A stretch of DNA of 64,000 nucleotides from Arthrobacter sp. Bz4 (GCF_003075455.1 NZ_QDAE01000012.1:1-64000); one strand, 5' to 3'; numbered from the stretch's first letter, positions 34,645-45,493 are shown. The notes: generated from the sequence alone by a model not told the origin. Numbers and translations: made by a program.

Positions 34645-34736
34645 GATTCCATTATTCTCGTCGATACTTTCGTTGACGACGCGCCCCACGGCGTCCTATT
34701 ACTGGTGGCGGACCCCGAAGGGCCCGCCATCAGGTC

Positions 34737-37499
34737 CTACTTCCGTGCAGCGACCTTGCGTTTGGCGGGCGCGCGGCTGGCAGTCTTCTTCGGAGCCGGC
34801 CCCTTGGCCCGCTTGTCCGCCAACAGCTCGAGTGCCAGTTCGCGGGTCAGTTCCTCAATGGCCATTGACCGCGGAACGGTGATGTTCGTGACCCCGTCGG
34901 TGATGTACGGGCCGAACCGGCCGTCTTTGACCACTACCGGCTTCTCGGACACCGGATCATCGCCGAACTCGGCCAGCGGCGGCGCGGCCGTCCTCCCGCC
35001 GCGCTGCTTGGGCTGCGAGTAGATCTCCAGCGCCTGTTCCAGCGTGATGGTGAAAATCTCCTCCTCCGACCCGATGGATCGCGAATCGGTCCCCTTCTTC
35101 AGGTACGGACCGAACCGGCCGTTCTGCACGGTAATCTCCTTGCCCTCGGCGTCAACGCCAAGAACCCGCGGAAGATTCATGAGTTTCAGGGCGTCCTCGA
35201 GAGTCACCGTGTCCAGCGACATTGAAGCGAACAGGGACCCAGTGCGGGGTTTCTCTTTGGTCGGCTTTTTCGGCGGCTTCGGTTTCCCGTTCTTGTAATA
35301 CTCGACCGGCTGCTTGGCGAGCTCCTCTTCGGTGACCTCCGGGATGAGCTCAATCACGTAGGGACCATACCGGCCGTCCCGTGCCGCGATGGAGCGCCCC
35401 GTGTCCGGATCCTCGCCGAGGATCCGTTCCTCAGTGCCGGAGGTGTTCATCAGCTCGATGGCCTTCTCGACAGTCAGCTCATCGGGGGCCAGGTCCTCAG
35501 GAACGTTGGCGCGCTGCGGTTCGGTTCCCTCTTCAGCATCAGCGGGGAGCGGCTTCTCCAGGTAGGGCCCGAACTTGCCGACGCGCAGTGTGATGCCTTC
35601 GGCGATCTCAATGGAGTTGATTTTGCGCGCGTCAATCTCGCCGAGGTCGTTCACGATGGTGTGGAGCCCGGTGACCTTGCGGTCCCCGTAATAGAAGTGG
35701 TTCAGCCAGTCGACCCGGCCAGCCTCACCGCGGGCGATGCGGTCCAGGTCCTCTTCCAGCTCCGCAGTGAAGTCGTAGTCGACGTAGTCGTGGAAGTGCT
35801 CTTCCAGAAGCCGGACCACCGAAAAAGCGATCCAGCTGGGGACCAGCGCCTGCCCGCGGGTCCGCACATACCCACGATCCATGATGGTGGAGATGGTTGC
35901 GGCGTAGGTTGAGGGCCGGCCAATACCCAGCTCCTCCAGGACTTTCACCAGCGAAGCTTCAGTGAAACGAGGCGGCGGTGAGGTTTCATGCCCGACGGCG
36001 TTGACCTCCTCCGCCCCCAACTTGTCACCCGCGGCGAGGTTGGGAAGCCTTGCTTCCTGCCCGCCATCGGCCGAGGCATCCTGCTCATTGCGCCCGGCAT
36101 CCTTACCTTCCTCATAGGCAGCCATGAAGCCGCGGAAGGTGATGACGGTGCCGGAGGCCGAGAATTCAGCGTCACGCGTCTTTCCGTCCGGGCCGGCCGC
36201 GAGGGCTCCCAACCGGAGGGTCGCCGTCGAACCCTTTGCATCAGCCATCTGGGAAGCGACCGTGCGCTTCCAGATGAGTTCATACAGCCGGAATTCTTCG
36301 CCGCGAAGTTGTCCAGCGACCTGCGCTGGGGTGCGGAAGGAGTCACCGGCGGGGCGGATCGCTTCGTGGGCTTCCTGGGCGTTCTTGGACTTGCCCTTGT
36401 ACACGCGGCGGGCGTCCGGGACATATTCAGCACCGTACAGTTCGGATGCCTGGCGGCGGGCAGCGTTGACGGCCTGGTCCGAGAGGGCTGGCGAGTCGGT
36501 TCGCATGTACGTGATGTAGCCGTTTTCGTACAGGCGCTGGGCAACCTGCATGGTGACCCGGGAGGAGAACCGCAGCTTGCGGGCTGCTTCCTGCTGCAGG
36601 GTCGAGGTGGTGAACGGCGCTGCCGGCCGGCGGGTGTAGGGCTTGGTGTCGACCGAGCGGACCGCAAACTCTGCGTCCTGCAGTTCGGCCGCCAACGATT
36701 CAGCGGTTTCGGCGTCGAGCCGCGCCACCGTCGATGACTTCAGCTCTCCGAGGTCGGTGAAATCCTTGCCTGTCGCCACCCGAGAACCGTCGAGGCTGAC
36801 GAGTTTGGCCGCGAAGGACTGACGCTCGTCACCGCTCTGCGGTGAGAAGGTGCCGGTAAGGTCCCAGTAGGACGCTGCACGGAAGGCCATCCGTTCGCGC
36901 TCGCGTTCGACGACGAGCCGGGTGGCGACCGACTGTACCCGGCCGGCTGAGAGACCGCGAGCCACTTTGCGCCACAGTACTGGTGAGATTTCGTAGCCGT
37001 ACAGCCGGTCCAGGATCCGCCGGGTCTCCTGGGCGTCGACCATCGGAATGTCGAGTTCGCGCATTTCCAGGAGCGCCCGCTGAATGGCTTCCTTGGTGAT
37101 TTCGGGGAAGGTCAGCCGGTAGACCGGGACCTTGGGTTTGAGCACCTCAAGCAGGTGCCAGGCGATTGCCTCACCCTCGCGGTCACCGTCAGTTGCGAGG
37201 TAGAGGGCTTCGGCGCCCTTGAGCGCCGCCTTCAGCTCGGCGACTGTCTTCTTCTTGTTGGCCGAGACCACATAGTAGGGCTCGAAGTCATTGTCGAGGT
37301 CCACCGCGAACTTGCCGACACCGGTCTTTTTCAGCTCGGCGGGCAGGTCTGAGGGCTGGGGAAGATCCCGGATGTGCCCCATGGACGCCGTGACCTCGAA
37401 GCCCTCGCCGAGATAACCAGCAATGGTCTTGCTTTTTGCGGGTGACTCAACAATGACGAGCTTGCGGCCGGGCTTCTTGTCCGTTGCCTTAGTGGGCAC
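34737..37499 (-). CDS. topA: DNA topoisomerase I
   Basis: 920 residues. The Toprim domain begins RKLVIVESPAKSKTIAGYLG and contains LATDGDREGEAIAWHLLE; the catalytic Tyr lies in GYITYMRTDSPAL (about residue 340). C-terminal repeats with RFGPYL/RYGPYV motifs follow, then a Lys/Ala-rich tail ending KRKVAARK. No zinc fingers are present, as usual in actinobacteria. It relaxes negative supercoils. The GTG at 37499 has GGAG 4 nt upstream. The 232-bp space upstream (37500-37731) shows no gene. Confidence 0.97.
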   Translation of the reverse strand: MPTKATDKKPGRKLVIVESPAKSKTIAGYLGEGFEVTASMGHIRDLPQPSDLPAELKKTGVGKFAVDLDNDFEPYYVVSANKKKTVAELKAALKGAEALYLATDGDREGEAIAWHLLEVLKPKVPVYRLTFPEITKEAIQRALLEMRELDIPMVDAQETRRILDRLYGYEISPVLWRKVARGLSAGRVQSVATRLVVERERERMAFRAASYWDLTGTFSPQSGDERQSFAAKLVSLDGSRVATGKDFTDLGELKSSTVARLDAETAESLAAELQDAEFAVRSVDTKPYTRRPAAPFTTSTLQQEAARKLRFSSRVTMQVAQRLYENGYITYMRTDSPALSDQAVNAARRQASELYGAEYVPDARRVYKGKSKNAQEAHEAIRPAGDSFRTPAQVAGQLRGEEFRLYELIWKRTVASQMADAKGSTATLRLGALAAGPDGKTRDAEFSASGTVITFRGFMAAYEEGKDAGRNEQDASADGGQEARLPNLAAGDKLGAEEVNAVGHETSPPPRFTEASLVKVLEELGIGRPSTYAATISTIMDRGYVRTRGQALVPSWIAFSVVRLLEEHFHDYVDYDFTAELEEDLDRIARGEAGRVDWLNHFYYGDRKVTGLHTIVNDLGEIDARKINSIEIAEGITLRVGKFGPYLEKPLPADAEEGTEPQRANVPEDLAPDELTVEKAIELMNTSGTEERILGEDPDTGRSIAARDGRYGPYVIELIPEVTEEELAKQPVEYYKNGKPKPPKKPTKEKPRTGSLFASMSLDTVTLEDALKLMNLPRVLGVDAEGKEITVQNGRFGPYLKKGTDSRSIGSEEEIFTITLEQALEIYSQPKQRGGRTAAPPLAEFGDDPVSEKPVVVKDGRFGPYITDGVTNITVPRSMAIEELTRELALELLADKRAKGPAPKKTASRAPAKRKVAARK

Positions 37500-37731
37500 T
37501 TCTCTCCTATATATAGGTCCGCTGAGCTGATGGCGTTTCAGCGGTCTTCGTAACGGGGCGGCTCAGGCTATGAGCCCCCATACCCTTCACAGTATGCGGC
37601 ATGCCTTCCTGCAATAGGGTAACGGCTTCGGTGTACCGGTGGTCACAAAAGGGGGATAACTGTGCACAACCTCTCCTCGCCGGGGCTGCCCGGCACCCGG
37701 GCTGGCGGCCGGGATCGGTGGCCTTCCGGCG

Positions 37732-39369
37732 TTAGTTGGCTGCTGCCGGAATCAGGAATCCGTCCAGGACAAGCTCTCTCACGTCGGACAGCAGCGCGGC
37801 CCGGAAGGCGTCGTCGTCCTGGCCAAGGAGGGCGCTGAGAGCCATCACGATCTGACCGGCCGAGAGGTCACCGTCGCAGGCGGAAACGAAGCCCGCCAAC
37901 TCGGTGCTCAGCAGGTTGGTGCGCCGGAAGCCAGCACCTTGCCGGAGCAGGATCACTCCGGGATGTTCGGCGCCCGGGCGCTGGTGGCGTTCCTCGGTGA
38001 CGTCGTCGGCCACCAGCAAATGTTGCTCGGGTAGGTCACCGGCGTGCTCGACGGCCCAGTCGTACCTGCCCATGCCGGCGGCGAAGTGCGGGGCAATCGG
38101 TTGCTCCAGCGCGTGCGTGATTTCCTCGAACCGACGGAGCGGCACCTCCGGTGCTGAGGCAGCCTGGCGGATGGCGGGCTGGCCGGTGCGCGGCACTCCT
38201 GGCGTGCGAAGCAGCACCGCGCCGAAGCCGACTGATTCAACGTTGCGGGACCGGAAGTCGTCGATGTAGGCCGCGTAGCGGTCAACGAACGCGTCCGGAT
38301 CACGGGTTTCGGCGGCGTCCCGCAGCCAGGTCAGCGCGTAGCCCGACGGCGTCAGCTGTTCCCGCTGCAGAACCCAGCAGTCCACACTGGCGGGAAGCCA
38401 GGACTCGATCCGATCGTGCCATCTCGCCCCGGAGGTAATTTCCCAGTTGCCCAACAGCTGGGCCGTGCCACCCGGGGTGAGGACGGAAGGTAGTTCCCTG
38501 AACAGTGTCGAGACAATATCGTCGCCGGGCAGCCCGCCATCACGGTAGGTGAACTGGCTATCGGCGGTTTCCCCCGGGCGACGGGGCGTGATGACGAACG
38601 GAGGGTTGGAAACTGCCAGGTCGAACGTTTCGCCGGTTACCGGATCGAGGAGGCTGCCTTGCCGGAGGGTGACCCGGTTTCCGAGGTCATCGGGGTCCAG
38701 CCCCAACGCTTCAGAATTCAGGAGCAGGTTGAAACGGGTAAACGCAAGCGCTCGAGCCGAAATATCGGTGGCAGTGACATGCCGAACATGGCCAAGGAGG
38801 TGGAAGGTCTGGATGCCGCACCCGGTGCCGAGATCCAAGGCACGGTCCACGACAGGCCGGACCGTCAGTTGGGCCAGGGTGCGAGAAGCCTGGCCGATAC
38901 CGAGGACGTGATCGCGGCGGAGCACCCCGGGCCGCTGATGTTGGCCCAGGTCGCTGGCCACCCACAGATCGCCCCCGGCGTCGGAGGTGTAGGGGCGGAG
39001 GTCGACAACCGCCCGCCAGCCGTCCGCACCATCCCGTTCAGCCAGCCCCAGCTGGCCCAGCCCGACTGGTGTGGTTCGGGTGAAGGCTTCGCTGAGTTGG
39101 GCTTCGGGTACCGTTTCGCAGAGCAGCCACAGCAGCACCGCAGCAGTGGGTTCATCCCCGGCTGCGGTGTCCGCTTGCCGACAGGCGAGGAGCGCGGGGA
39201 TCAGCTGATCCTTCTCGAGCGACTCCCAGGCTTCGACTCCGATGAGCCCGGCGACGCCGTCGGGCGTGTAATTGAGTGATTGAAGGTCGGCGGTGAGGGC
39301 CGCCAGGAGCGCCTTGTCACTGCTGAGCGGTGCATCAGGGACATCGCTGGTGAACTCGGCATGCCTCAC
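37732..39369 (-). CDS. N6-type methyltransferase with N-terminal DUF7059-like domain
   Basis: 545 residues. The central domain has the SAM site [17 protein letters not shown] (about residue 180) and the catalytic [14 protein letters not shown], as in the MTS/HemK group that methylates amino groups of RNA or protein. About 150 N-terminal and 200 C-terminal residues are extra domains found in actinobacterial homologues. The substrate is unknown. The GTG start overlaps the trhO stop (GTGA). Confidence 0.8.
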   Translation of the reverse strand: MRHAEFTSDVPDAPLSSDKALLAALTADLQSLNYTPDGVAGLIGVEAWESLEKDQLIPALLACRQADTAAGDEPTAAVLLWLLCETVPEAQLSEAFTRTTPVGLGQLGLAERDGADGWRAVVDLRPYTSDAGGDLWVASDLGQHQRPGVLRRDHVLGIGQASRTLAQLTVRPVVDRALDLGTGCGIQTFHLLGHVRHVTATDISARALAFTRFNLLLNSEALGLDPDDLGNRVTLRQGSLLDPVTGETFDLAVSNPPFVITPRRPGETADSQFTYRDGGLPGDDIVSTLFRELPSVLTPGGTAQLLGNWEITSGARWHDRIESWLPASVDCWVLQREQLTPSGYALTWLRDAAETRDPDAFVDRYAAYIDDFRSRNVESVGFGAVLLRTPGVPRTGQPAIRQAASAPEVPLRRFEEITHALEQPIAPHFAAGMGRYDWAVEHAGDLPEQHLLVADDVTEERHQRPGAEHPGVILLRQGAGFRRTNLLSTELAGFVSACDGDLSAGQIVMALSALLGQDDDAFRAALLSDVRELVLDGFLIPAAAN

Positions 39370-40286
39370 GCAGCACCCGCGGCGGTTGCCTCGGCCTCAT
39401 CGGATTCGCAGCCCTGAGGGCAGCGCAGCGTCGATGGGGAAGCGGCGCAGTCCGCACAGTACAGGGTCAGATTGCGGCAGGCGAGGTTGGAACAGTTCTC
39501 GAACTTGTTCGTCGGTGTCTCACAGCGAACACACTTGCCGATGGTTTTTGCATCCTGTGAAAACTCGATGTGCATGCGCTTGTCGAAAACATACAGGGAC
39601 CCCTCCCAGAGGCCCGAGTCACCGTACTCCTCCCCGTACCGCACGATTCCGCCATCCAACTGGTACACCTCGGTGAAGCCGCGATTGATCATCAGGCTGG
39701 ACAGAACTTCGCAGCGGATCCCCCCGGTGCAGTAGGTGACCACCGGTTTGTCTTTCAGGTCGTCATACCGACCAGAGTCGAGTTCATTGACGAAGTCCTG
39801 GGTGGTCGCGACATTGGGGACGATCGCGTTTTTGAACCGGCCGATCTGCGCCTCCAGCGCGTTGCGACCGTCGAAAAAGACCACTTCCTCACCACTGGCC
39901 TTTTTGGCATCCACCAGGCGGTGCAGTTCCGCGGGTTTCAGGTGCATGCCGCCACCCAGAACGCCGTCCTCGTTGACTTTGAGCTCCGCGGGGGCGCCGA
40001 AAGACACGATTTCGTCTCGTACCTTGACGCTGAGCCGGGGAAAGTCAGCTGCCCCGCCCTCGGACCACTTGATGTCCATCTTTTTGAAGGCCGGATACTC
40101 GCGGGTTGCCTTCACATACTGCTTCATGGCGTTCAATTCGCCGCCGACGGTTCCATTGATCCCGTCTTTCGATAGCAGGATTCGGCCCCGGAGCCCGAGC
40201 TTCTCGCAGAGTGCCCGCTGCCAGAGTCGGACGGCCTCCGGATCGGGTAGCGGGGTGAAAGCGTAATACAGCACAATGCGGTTCAT
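39366..40286 (-). CDS. trhO: tRNA uridine(34) hydroxylase
   Basis: 306 residues of the YceA/TrhO family: an N-terminal acylphosphatase-like domain ([23 protein letters not shown]), a rhodanese domain with the active-site Cys in [14 protein letters not shown], and a Cys-rich C-terminus ([26 protein letters not shown]) that looks zinc-binding. It makes 5-hydroxyuridine at the tRNA wobble position. The ATG at 40286 gives the family N-terminus [10 protein letters not shown]. Confidence 0.92.
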   Translation of the reverse strand: MNRIVLYYAFTPLPDPEAVRLWQRALCEKLGLRGRILLSKDGINGTVGGELNAMKQYVKATREYPAFKKMDIKWSEGGAADFPRLSVKVRDEIVSFGAPAELKVNEDGVLGGGMHLKPAELHRLVDAKKASGEEVVFFDGRNALEAQIGRFKNAIVPNVATTQDFVNELDSGRYDDLKDKPVVTYCTGGIRCEVLSSLMINRGFTEVYQLDGGIVRYGEEYGDSGLWEGSLYVFDKRMHIEFSQDAKTIGKCVRCETPTNKFENCSNLACRNLTLYCADCAASPSTLRCPQGCESDEAEATAAGAA

Positions 40287-40390
40287 GGACACGCAGTCAA
40301 GCATAACGGTCCGCCCTCGGTGAGGTCTCGAATCGACTACGGCTTCGGTGTCCTATGTTCAATACCAGCCACAAAGCCTAAGGTCATTTC

Positions 40391-41041
40391 ATGAGTGCAC
40401 ATCTCTCCGAAAAATTGCTGAAGACGTGGATCTCCGGTTGGTCCTCCTGCCGGAGCTATCAGCCGCACGACGATGGCCGCACGGTGTCCGTATCCCTCAC
40501 GGATCATGGCAATCAGCAGGAGCACTTCTTGTATGAACCCACCGACGAATTGGCACTCTCGCTCGCAACTGAAACCAGAGCCGACCCGAATCGTCTCCTC
40601 ACCGTGGTGACCACCCGGATGGACGAACTACTCGGCCTACTCAGCCCGCTGGGCCTGAGGGTGATTGACAACCATCAGGCACTGATGACCGTGAACATGG
40701 ACGGTCAGGACGTCGAGGACCCTCGCCCGCCAGATGAGGTGTTCTCCATTACCCACCTTCGTGAGCCAACCTGTCGCCGGGTCATCGTGACCGCCGACGG
40801 TGAGGAGGCGGCCCGCGGATCAGTCGCAGTGGAACAGGGCTTCGCCGTCTATGACCGCATCCTGACGAGTGAACAGTTCCGTCGTCGCGGGCTCGGCAGC
40901 TACGTGATGCGTGCGCTTACCTCGGCGGTGCTGGAAGACGATGTGGAACACGGGCTGCTCATGGCGTCGGCTGACGGCCAGCAGTTGTATCAGTACCTGG
41001 GCTGGCAGCATCTCGCCGACGTCTTCGTGGTTCGCGCCTAA
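40391..41041 (+). CDS. GNAT-family acetyltransferase
   Basis: 216 residues. The acetyl-CoA site lies late, RRRGLGSYVMRAL at about residues 160-172, with YLGWQ near the end. The N-terminal 100 residues are unlike known domains. The substrate is unknown. AAGG lies 8 nt before the ATG. It precedes the helicase gene on the same strand by 48 bp. Confidence 0.8.
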   Translation: MSAHLSEKLLKTWISGWSSCRSYQPHDDGRTVSVSLTDHGNQQEHFLYEPTDELALSLATETRADPNRLLTVVTTRMDELLGLLSPLGLRVIDNHQALMTVNMDGQDVEDPRPPDEVFSITHLREPTCRRVIVTADGEEAARGSVAVEQGFAVYDRILTSEQFRRRGLGSYVMRALTSAVLEDDVEHGLLMASADGQQLYQYLGWQHLADVFVVRA

Positions 41042-41089
41042 CCTACCTTTTCTGGTTTTCCGCACCCGCCGGAGTGACACAATGGCAAG

Positions 41090-43423
41090 GTGGCCCTTCA
41101 TGACTCCCTGATTCCCCTACTTGGTGGGGGCGCCGAACCGGAGCAGCTGGTTCATGTTCGGGAGATTCCCGCCCGGCAGGCCGTCACCGAGCCGTGGCCG
41201 GACTGGGCCCACCCCGATATTGTCGCTGCCTATGCGTCGTTGGGCGTGTCTACCCCCTGGCGGCATCAGGTGATAGCAGCAAACGCTGCGCATAGCGGTC
41301 GGCACACCATTGTGGCCACCGGCACGGCATCCGGGAAATCGCTTGCCTACCAGCTGCCGGTGCTCGACGAGATTCACCGGACCGCGTTAGGGGACCGGAC
41401 CTCGCTGGAGCCCACCGGTTCAGTGGCTCTCTATCTCGCACCAACCAAGGCACTCGCCGCAGATCAGTTGGCGGCAGTGAAGGCCATGAACATTCCGACG
41501 GTCCGGGCGGAAACGTACGACGGCGACACCGATCCGACAGCCCGCCGGTGGATCCGAGACCACGCAAACCTGGTGCTGGCGAACCCCGACATGCTGCACT
41601 ACGGGATCCTGCCCAACCATTCCTGGTGGGCCAGGTTTTTTCGACGGTTGAAGTATGTGATCGTCGATGAAGCCCACAGCTACCGTGGGGTTTTCGGCTC
41701 CCACGTGGCGAATCTGCTGCGTCGTCTGCGGCGCGTCTGTGAGTATTACGGCGTCTCCCCCGTTTTCATTGGCGCTTCCGCCACGTCGGCCGATCCTGGT
41801 GCCTCCTTCGGGAAACTGATTGGCAGTGAGGCGACGCCGGTAGTGGAGGACAGCTCCCCGCACGGGTCAACGACCGTAGCGTTTTGGGAACCAGAACTCA
41901 CTGATCTGCGGGGAGAGAACGGTGCCCCCAAACGCCGGACCGTCATCGCCGAGACATCTGACCTGTTGACCAATTTGGTCTCCGCACAGGTCCGGACGAT
42001 CGCATTCATCAAGTCGCGGCGGGGAGCGGAGAGCATCGCCGCGATGTCAAAGCGGCTGCTCCATGAGGTTCATCCCAGCCTGCCCGGCAGGGTTGCTGCG
42101 TACCGGTCGGGTTACCTTCCCGAGGAGCGCAGGGAACTGGAGTCAGCGCTGCGCAGCGGGCAGCTGCTCGGTATTGCCAGCACGCCCGCGCTTGAACTTG
42201 GTATCGATATCTCCGGGCTGGACGCCGTTCTGGTAGCAGGGTGGCCCGGCACCCGGGCCTCGCTCCTGCAGCAGATCGGCAGGGCCGGACGGTCGGGGCA
42301 GGACGCGCTCGCAGCCTTCATCGCGAGCGATGACCCACTCGACACGTATCTGGTGCATCATCCGGAGGCAGTGTTCGACGTCGGGGTGGAAGCTACCGTT
42401 TTTGACCCCACCAATCCCTATGTGCTCGGCCCGCACCTTTGCGCAGCCGCCGCCGAGTTGCCGCTGACATCGGCTGATCTCGCGCTCTTCGGTTCCGGAG
42501 TTGAGGACCTGCTCGCGAAATTGGTCAGCCAGGGGTTCCTCCGCCAGCGGCCCGCCGGATGGTTTTGGACGCACCCGCAAAGCGCTGCCGGGATGGTCAG
42601 CCTGCGCGCCGACGGTGGCGGCCCGATCAGCATTGTCGAGACCGGGACCGGAACCATGCTCGGCACCATGGATTCGCCGCAGAGCCACTATCAGGCGCAT
42701 GCCGGTGCGATCTATGTGCATCAAGGGCAGACCTACGTGGTCGACGAGCTGAATGAACAGGATCATTGCGCCATGGTGACCCGGTCCAACCCGGATTACT
42801 ACACCCAGGCCAGGGATATCACCGAGATTGAAGTGATCAGCACCAGCCGGACACAGGACTGGGGCGGGTTACAGATCCGGTTCGGCGAGGTAATGGTGAC
42901 CACGCAGGTGGTGTCGTTTCAACGGAAGGCCTTCGTCTCCAACGAAATCCTTGGTGAGGAGCCGCTCGAACTCGGGGCCCGGGATCTTCACACGAAGGGT
43001 GTCTGGTTCGAGTTCGACCAGAAGCTACTGGAAGGCAGCGGCCTGACCGCCGCCGATCTGCCGGGTGCGCTCCACGCCGCGGAACATGCCGCCATCGGTC
43101 TGCTACCCCTCGTGGCGTCCAGCGACAGATGGGATATTGGTGGAGTCTCAACCGCACTGCACGCCGACACGATGCTCCCTACCATCTTCGTTTATGACGG
43201 CCATCCCGGCGGGGCGGGGTTTGCCGAGCGGGGCTACGAAGCCGTCCGGATCTGGGTCAAGGCGACCCTCGACGCCATTGATGCGTGCGAGTGCGACACG
43301 GGCTGCCCCTCGTGCGTGCAGTCGCCCAAGTGCGGCAACCGCAACAACCCGCTGAGTAAGTCCGGCGCCGCAACACTATTGGCATTGATCCTGGCGCAGG
43401 ACCCCAACCCGTCACACCGCTAG
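41090..43423 (+). CDS. DEAD/DEAH-box helicase with C-terminal DUF1998 (MrfA/Hrq1 type)
   Basis: 777 residues. Walker A is in ATGTASGKSLAYQLPVL, motif II in IVDEAHSYRG, and motif VI in LLQQIGRAGRSGQ. The C-terminus carries four clustered Cys (CECDTGCPSCVQSPKCGN), the metal site of the MrfA (YprA) mitomycin-repair and Hrq1 helicases. It probably unwinds DNA 3' to 5' in excision repair. The GTG lies 6 nt after CACAAT, a possible leaderless start. It is homologous in position and layout to Rv3649, beside the Tad genes. Confidence 0.9.
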   Translation: MALHDSLIPLLGGGAEPEQLVHVREIPARQAVTEPWPDWAHPDIVAAYASLGVSTPWRHQVIAANAAHSGRHTIVATGTASGKSLAYQLPVLDEIHRTALGDRTSLEPTGSVALYLAPTKALAADQLAAVKAMNIPTVRAETYDGDTDPTARRWIRDHANLVLANPDMLHYGILPNHSWWARFFRRLKYVIVDEAHSYRGVFGSHVANLLRRLRRVCEYYGVSPVFIGASATSADPGASFGKLIGSEATPVVEDSSPHGSTTVAFWEPELTDLRGENGAPKRRTVIAETSDLLTNLVSAQVRTIAFIKSRRGAESIAAMSKRLLHEVHPSLPGRVAAYRSGYLPEERRELESALRSGQLLGIASTPALELGIDISGLDAVLVAGWPGTRASLLQQIGRAGRSGQDALAAFIASDDPLDTYLVHHPEAVFDVGVEATVFDPTNPYVLGPHLCAAAAELPLTSADLALFGSGVEDLLAKLVSQGFLRQRPAGWFWTHPQSAAGMVSLRADGGGPISIVETGTGTMLGTMDSPQSHYQAHAGAIYVHQGQTYVVDELNEQDHCAMVTRSNPDYYTQARDITEIEVISTSRTQDWGGLQIRFGEVMVTTQVVSFQRKAFVSNEILGEEPLELGARDLHTKGVWFEFDQKLLEGSGLTAADLPGALHAAEHAAIGLLPLVASSDRWDIGGVSTALHADTMLPTIFVYDGHPGGAGFAERGYEAVRIWVKATLDAIDACECDTGCPSCVQSPKCGNRNNPLSKSGAATLLALILAQDPNPSHR

Positions 43424-43485
43424 GACCGCTGGCCAGGTGCGGCGACCGGCGCTTTCCTGGCCCTGTCCAGGTTCCTGTTTCCGTT

Positions 43486-43522
43486 CCGGATGCGGATGCG
43501 GATTCGGATTCGGATTCGGATC
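43486..43522 (+). repeat. Hexanucleotide tandem repeat
   Basis: About six consecutive CGGATN units (first two CGGATG, then CGGATT) fill the space before the end of the TadE-like gene. The pattern is typical of slippage. The last unit touches the TAG stop of that gene. Confidence 0.75.
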
Positions 43523-43974
43523 TAGGGCGGCGGTCCGGCGCGTGCCCGACCCATTGCATCCGGCAGCAGCGGGTACCCGGCGATCACCACCTTCACCGTG
43601 AACGAAGTTCGCACCTCCACGATGGTGCCCCCGGGGCCCTCCCGGGCACAGGCCTGCACGTAGGCGCCATGGGCCGCAGCGGTTTCCATCGCGACAGTGC
43701 AGGGATCTCCCGCGGTCAATCCACGCGATGCGTCGGCGGCGGCCAGGGCCGCGAGATCAGCGGCGGTAGCTGCCCGTGCCGCTGCCGTACCGACCTGGGC
43801 CAACAAGATTACTGCCGTAATAAGGGTGAGAACCACCAGCGCGAACCCACAGATCAGTGCGGTCCCTGCCCCTGTTTCAGCGCCCGTTTGAGCGCCGGTT
43901 TCAGCGCAGGTTTCAGCGTGCGCCCCGGCGCCGGTTTGAGCGTGGGGGCTCCTGGCGACGCACAGACTCCTCAT
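43522..43974 (-). CDS. TadE/TadG-like secreted pilus-locus protein
   Basis: 150 residues. The N-terminal 40 contain a run of TGA-type repeats (AQTGAGAHAETCAETGAQTG and on) before a single transmembrane helix (ALICGFALVVLTLITAVILL). A short Ala-rich external part with a Cys pair follows (DPCTVAM, VQACAREG). It matches the helicase/secretion-neighbourhood TadE-like group (Rv3654c region). The start overlaps the preceding gene by ATGA. Where translation begins within the repeat is unclear. Confidence 0.75.
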   Translation of the reverse strand: MRSLCVARSPHAQTGAGAHAETCAETGAQTGAETGAGTALICGFALVVLTLITAVILLAQVGTAAARAATAADLAALAAADASRGLTAGDPCTVAMETAAAHGAYVQACAREGPGGTIVEVRTSFTVKVVIAGYPLLPDAMGRARAGPPP

Positions 43975-44459
43975 GTCCTACCTGCCGTCGCTACGGGACC
44001 TACCGGACCTATCCGCGGGGCGTCTGGTCCGATCGGGGCCTCGGGTTGTAGGTGATAACGCCCGGCTGTCCCGGTCAGAGTGGGTGCGGACTCCCCGCTA
44101 TGCAGCTCGGAGCGCGCCGTTGCTGACGCTGACAGCTCCCACCCCAACTGGTCCAGCAACGGGACGGTCAGACGTGAGGTGACTGTCACCGTTGACCAGC
44201 CACCGCCGCTCACTAGATCAAGTTGCACGTTCCCACCTGCAAGGCGCCGCACAGTCGTTTGCACCTGAACCGTTGACTCGCCGCGCACAACCTCCCGGGC
44301 ACCTGCGCGGGCCGCCTCCTCCAACCGCAGCTGTGTCAGTCCCGCGGTTGCGGCACCCAGGAGGAGCGCGAGGAGCAAGACCAATGACGGCAGCGCAATT
44401 GCGATCTCTGCCGTCACCGCACCGCGCTGCCGTATCACCACCGGCCTGATCCCTGGCAT
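43971..44459 (-). CDS. TadE-family pilus assembly protein
   Basis: 162 residues. The short positively charged N-terminus RQRGAVTAEIAIALPSLVLL has the TadE-type prepilin-like region with the conserved Glu in the helix. A mainly extracellular domain follows. TadE proteins are pseudopilins of Flp pili. It lies 7 nt after the Flp-like pilin gene. Confidence 0.82.
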   Translation of the reverse strand: MPGIRPVVIRQRGAVTAEIAIALPSLVLLLALLLGAATAGLTQLRLEEAARAGAREVVRGESTVQVQTTVRRLAGGNVQLDLVSGGGWSTVTVTSRLTVPLLDQLGWELSASATARSELHSGESAPTLTGTAGRYHLQPEAPIGPDAPRIGPVGPVATAGRT

Positions 44460-44466
44460 CAGCCAG

Positions 44467-44685
44467 TTACCCGAAACTCAGGGCCGAGCTGATGAGGGAC
44501 ATCAGCATGCCCCTGACCTCCCCACTCGACAGGATCGCCACGAGGAGGGCAGCGAATCCCACCGCGGCGAGCGTGGCAATCGCGTACTCGGCGGTGGCCA
44601 TCCCGGCCTCCGAATTGGCTAGGCGGTGCCACCGGTCGGCAACCCGACGTCTCCATTGCGAACCTGACCCTCTTACGGACGACAT
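44467..44685 (-). CDS. Flp-type pilin-like protein (DUF4244)
   Basis: 72 residues. A basic N-terminus (SQWRRRVADRWHRL) is followed by EAGMATAEYAIATLAAVGFA, a prepilin-type segment with the conserved Glu and Tyr of Flp pilins, and one helix. It is the probable structural subunit, equivalent to Rv3656c. The ATG at 44685 has AAGGAGAG at good spacing. The 186-bp gap to tadC upstream holds no visible gene. Confidence 0.85.
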   Translation of the reverse strand: MSSVRGSGSQWRRRVADRWHRLANSEAGMATAEYAIATLAAVGFAALLVAILSSGEVRGMLMSLISSALSFG

Positions 44686-44871
44686 ATCTCTCTCCTTAGT
44701 ATTCGTATGCTGCAGCACCGGCGAACTGCGCCGTCCTCTCCGACTGGGTATCTGGGAGGTTGCTGGTGGGCGCCAGGACGCCCTCTTCACACTCTGCCCG
44801 GCAGTGCGCGGCCGTTGGGCACCGCAACAGGGTTATGTGGACAAGTCTCAGTAGTTCGGTATTCACTGGCG

Positions 44872-45492
44872 TCACCACACCGGAACCAGGGCGAAGACCA
44901 CCGGAAGCACCCCGAAGCAGATGAACGCCGGGAGATAACAAAGACCCAGAGGCACCACGAGCCGGACGCCGAGCGTGGCCGCTCGTTGCTCTGCTTCGCT
45001 ATTTCTGCGGCGCCGGAGCTGCGATGCATGGGTGTGGACAATTCCGGCTGACGAGGCACCGGTGAGTGCAGCGAACCGCAAAGCGCTGCTGAGCACCACG
45101 AGGATTTCCCCCGTCCGGACATCTGAGCGGGCGACGGCTGAGTTCCACGCCACGTCCCAATCAGCGCCTAGTGACAGGGCACTCGCCACGGCTCGCAGGC
45201 CACGTGCCAACGACGGTGGACAGGAGCCAGCGAGTGATGTGAGAGCAACTCCGATTGGCGCCCCGGCGGTCAGAATTGCGGCGAGAAGATCAATCATCAA
45301 TGCGGTGTCGAGGACGTCTGCGTCCTGATTCTTCGCGTGCGGCTCACCGCCGCGGCGCCACCGCCACGGCGGTGCCCCTGTCCGGTGCCCGGGAACCTCC
45401 CTGCCACCCCACCTCACACCAACCAGCCCGTGGGACGCTGTCAGCAGGAGGAAAGCCGCGCCCGTCAGGCTAAAGACCAGCAGCCCGGTCAC
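44872..45492 (-). CDS. tadC: Type II secretion F domain protein, TadC-like
   Basis: 206 residues with an N-terminal helix, the GspF/TadC-like helical core (ALMIDLLAAILTAGAPIGVAL, VLSSALRFAALTGASSA) and two C-terminal helices ending FGVLPVVFALVPVW. It forms the pilus assembly platform with TadB. The GTG at 45492 follows the tadB stop directly; a start inside tadB (45522) is possible. Homologous in position to Rv3657c. Confidence 0.82.
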   Translation of the reverse strand: MTGLLVFSLTGAAFLLLTASHGLVGVRWGGREVPGHRTGAPPWRWRRGGEPHAKNQDADVLDTALMIDLLAAILTAGAPIGVALTSLAGSCPPSLARGLRAVASALSLGADWDVAWNSAVARSDVRTGEILVVLSSALRFAALTGASSAGIVHTHASQLRRRRNSEAEQRAATLGVRLVVPLGLCYLPAFICFGVLPVVFALVPVW

Positions 45493-45493
45493 C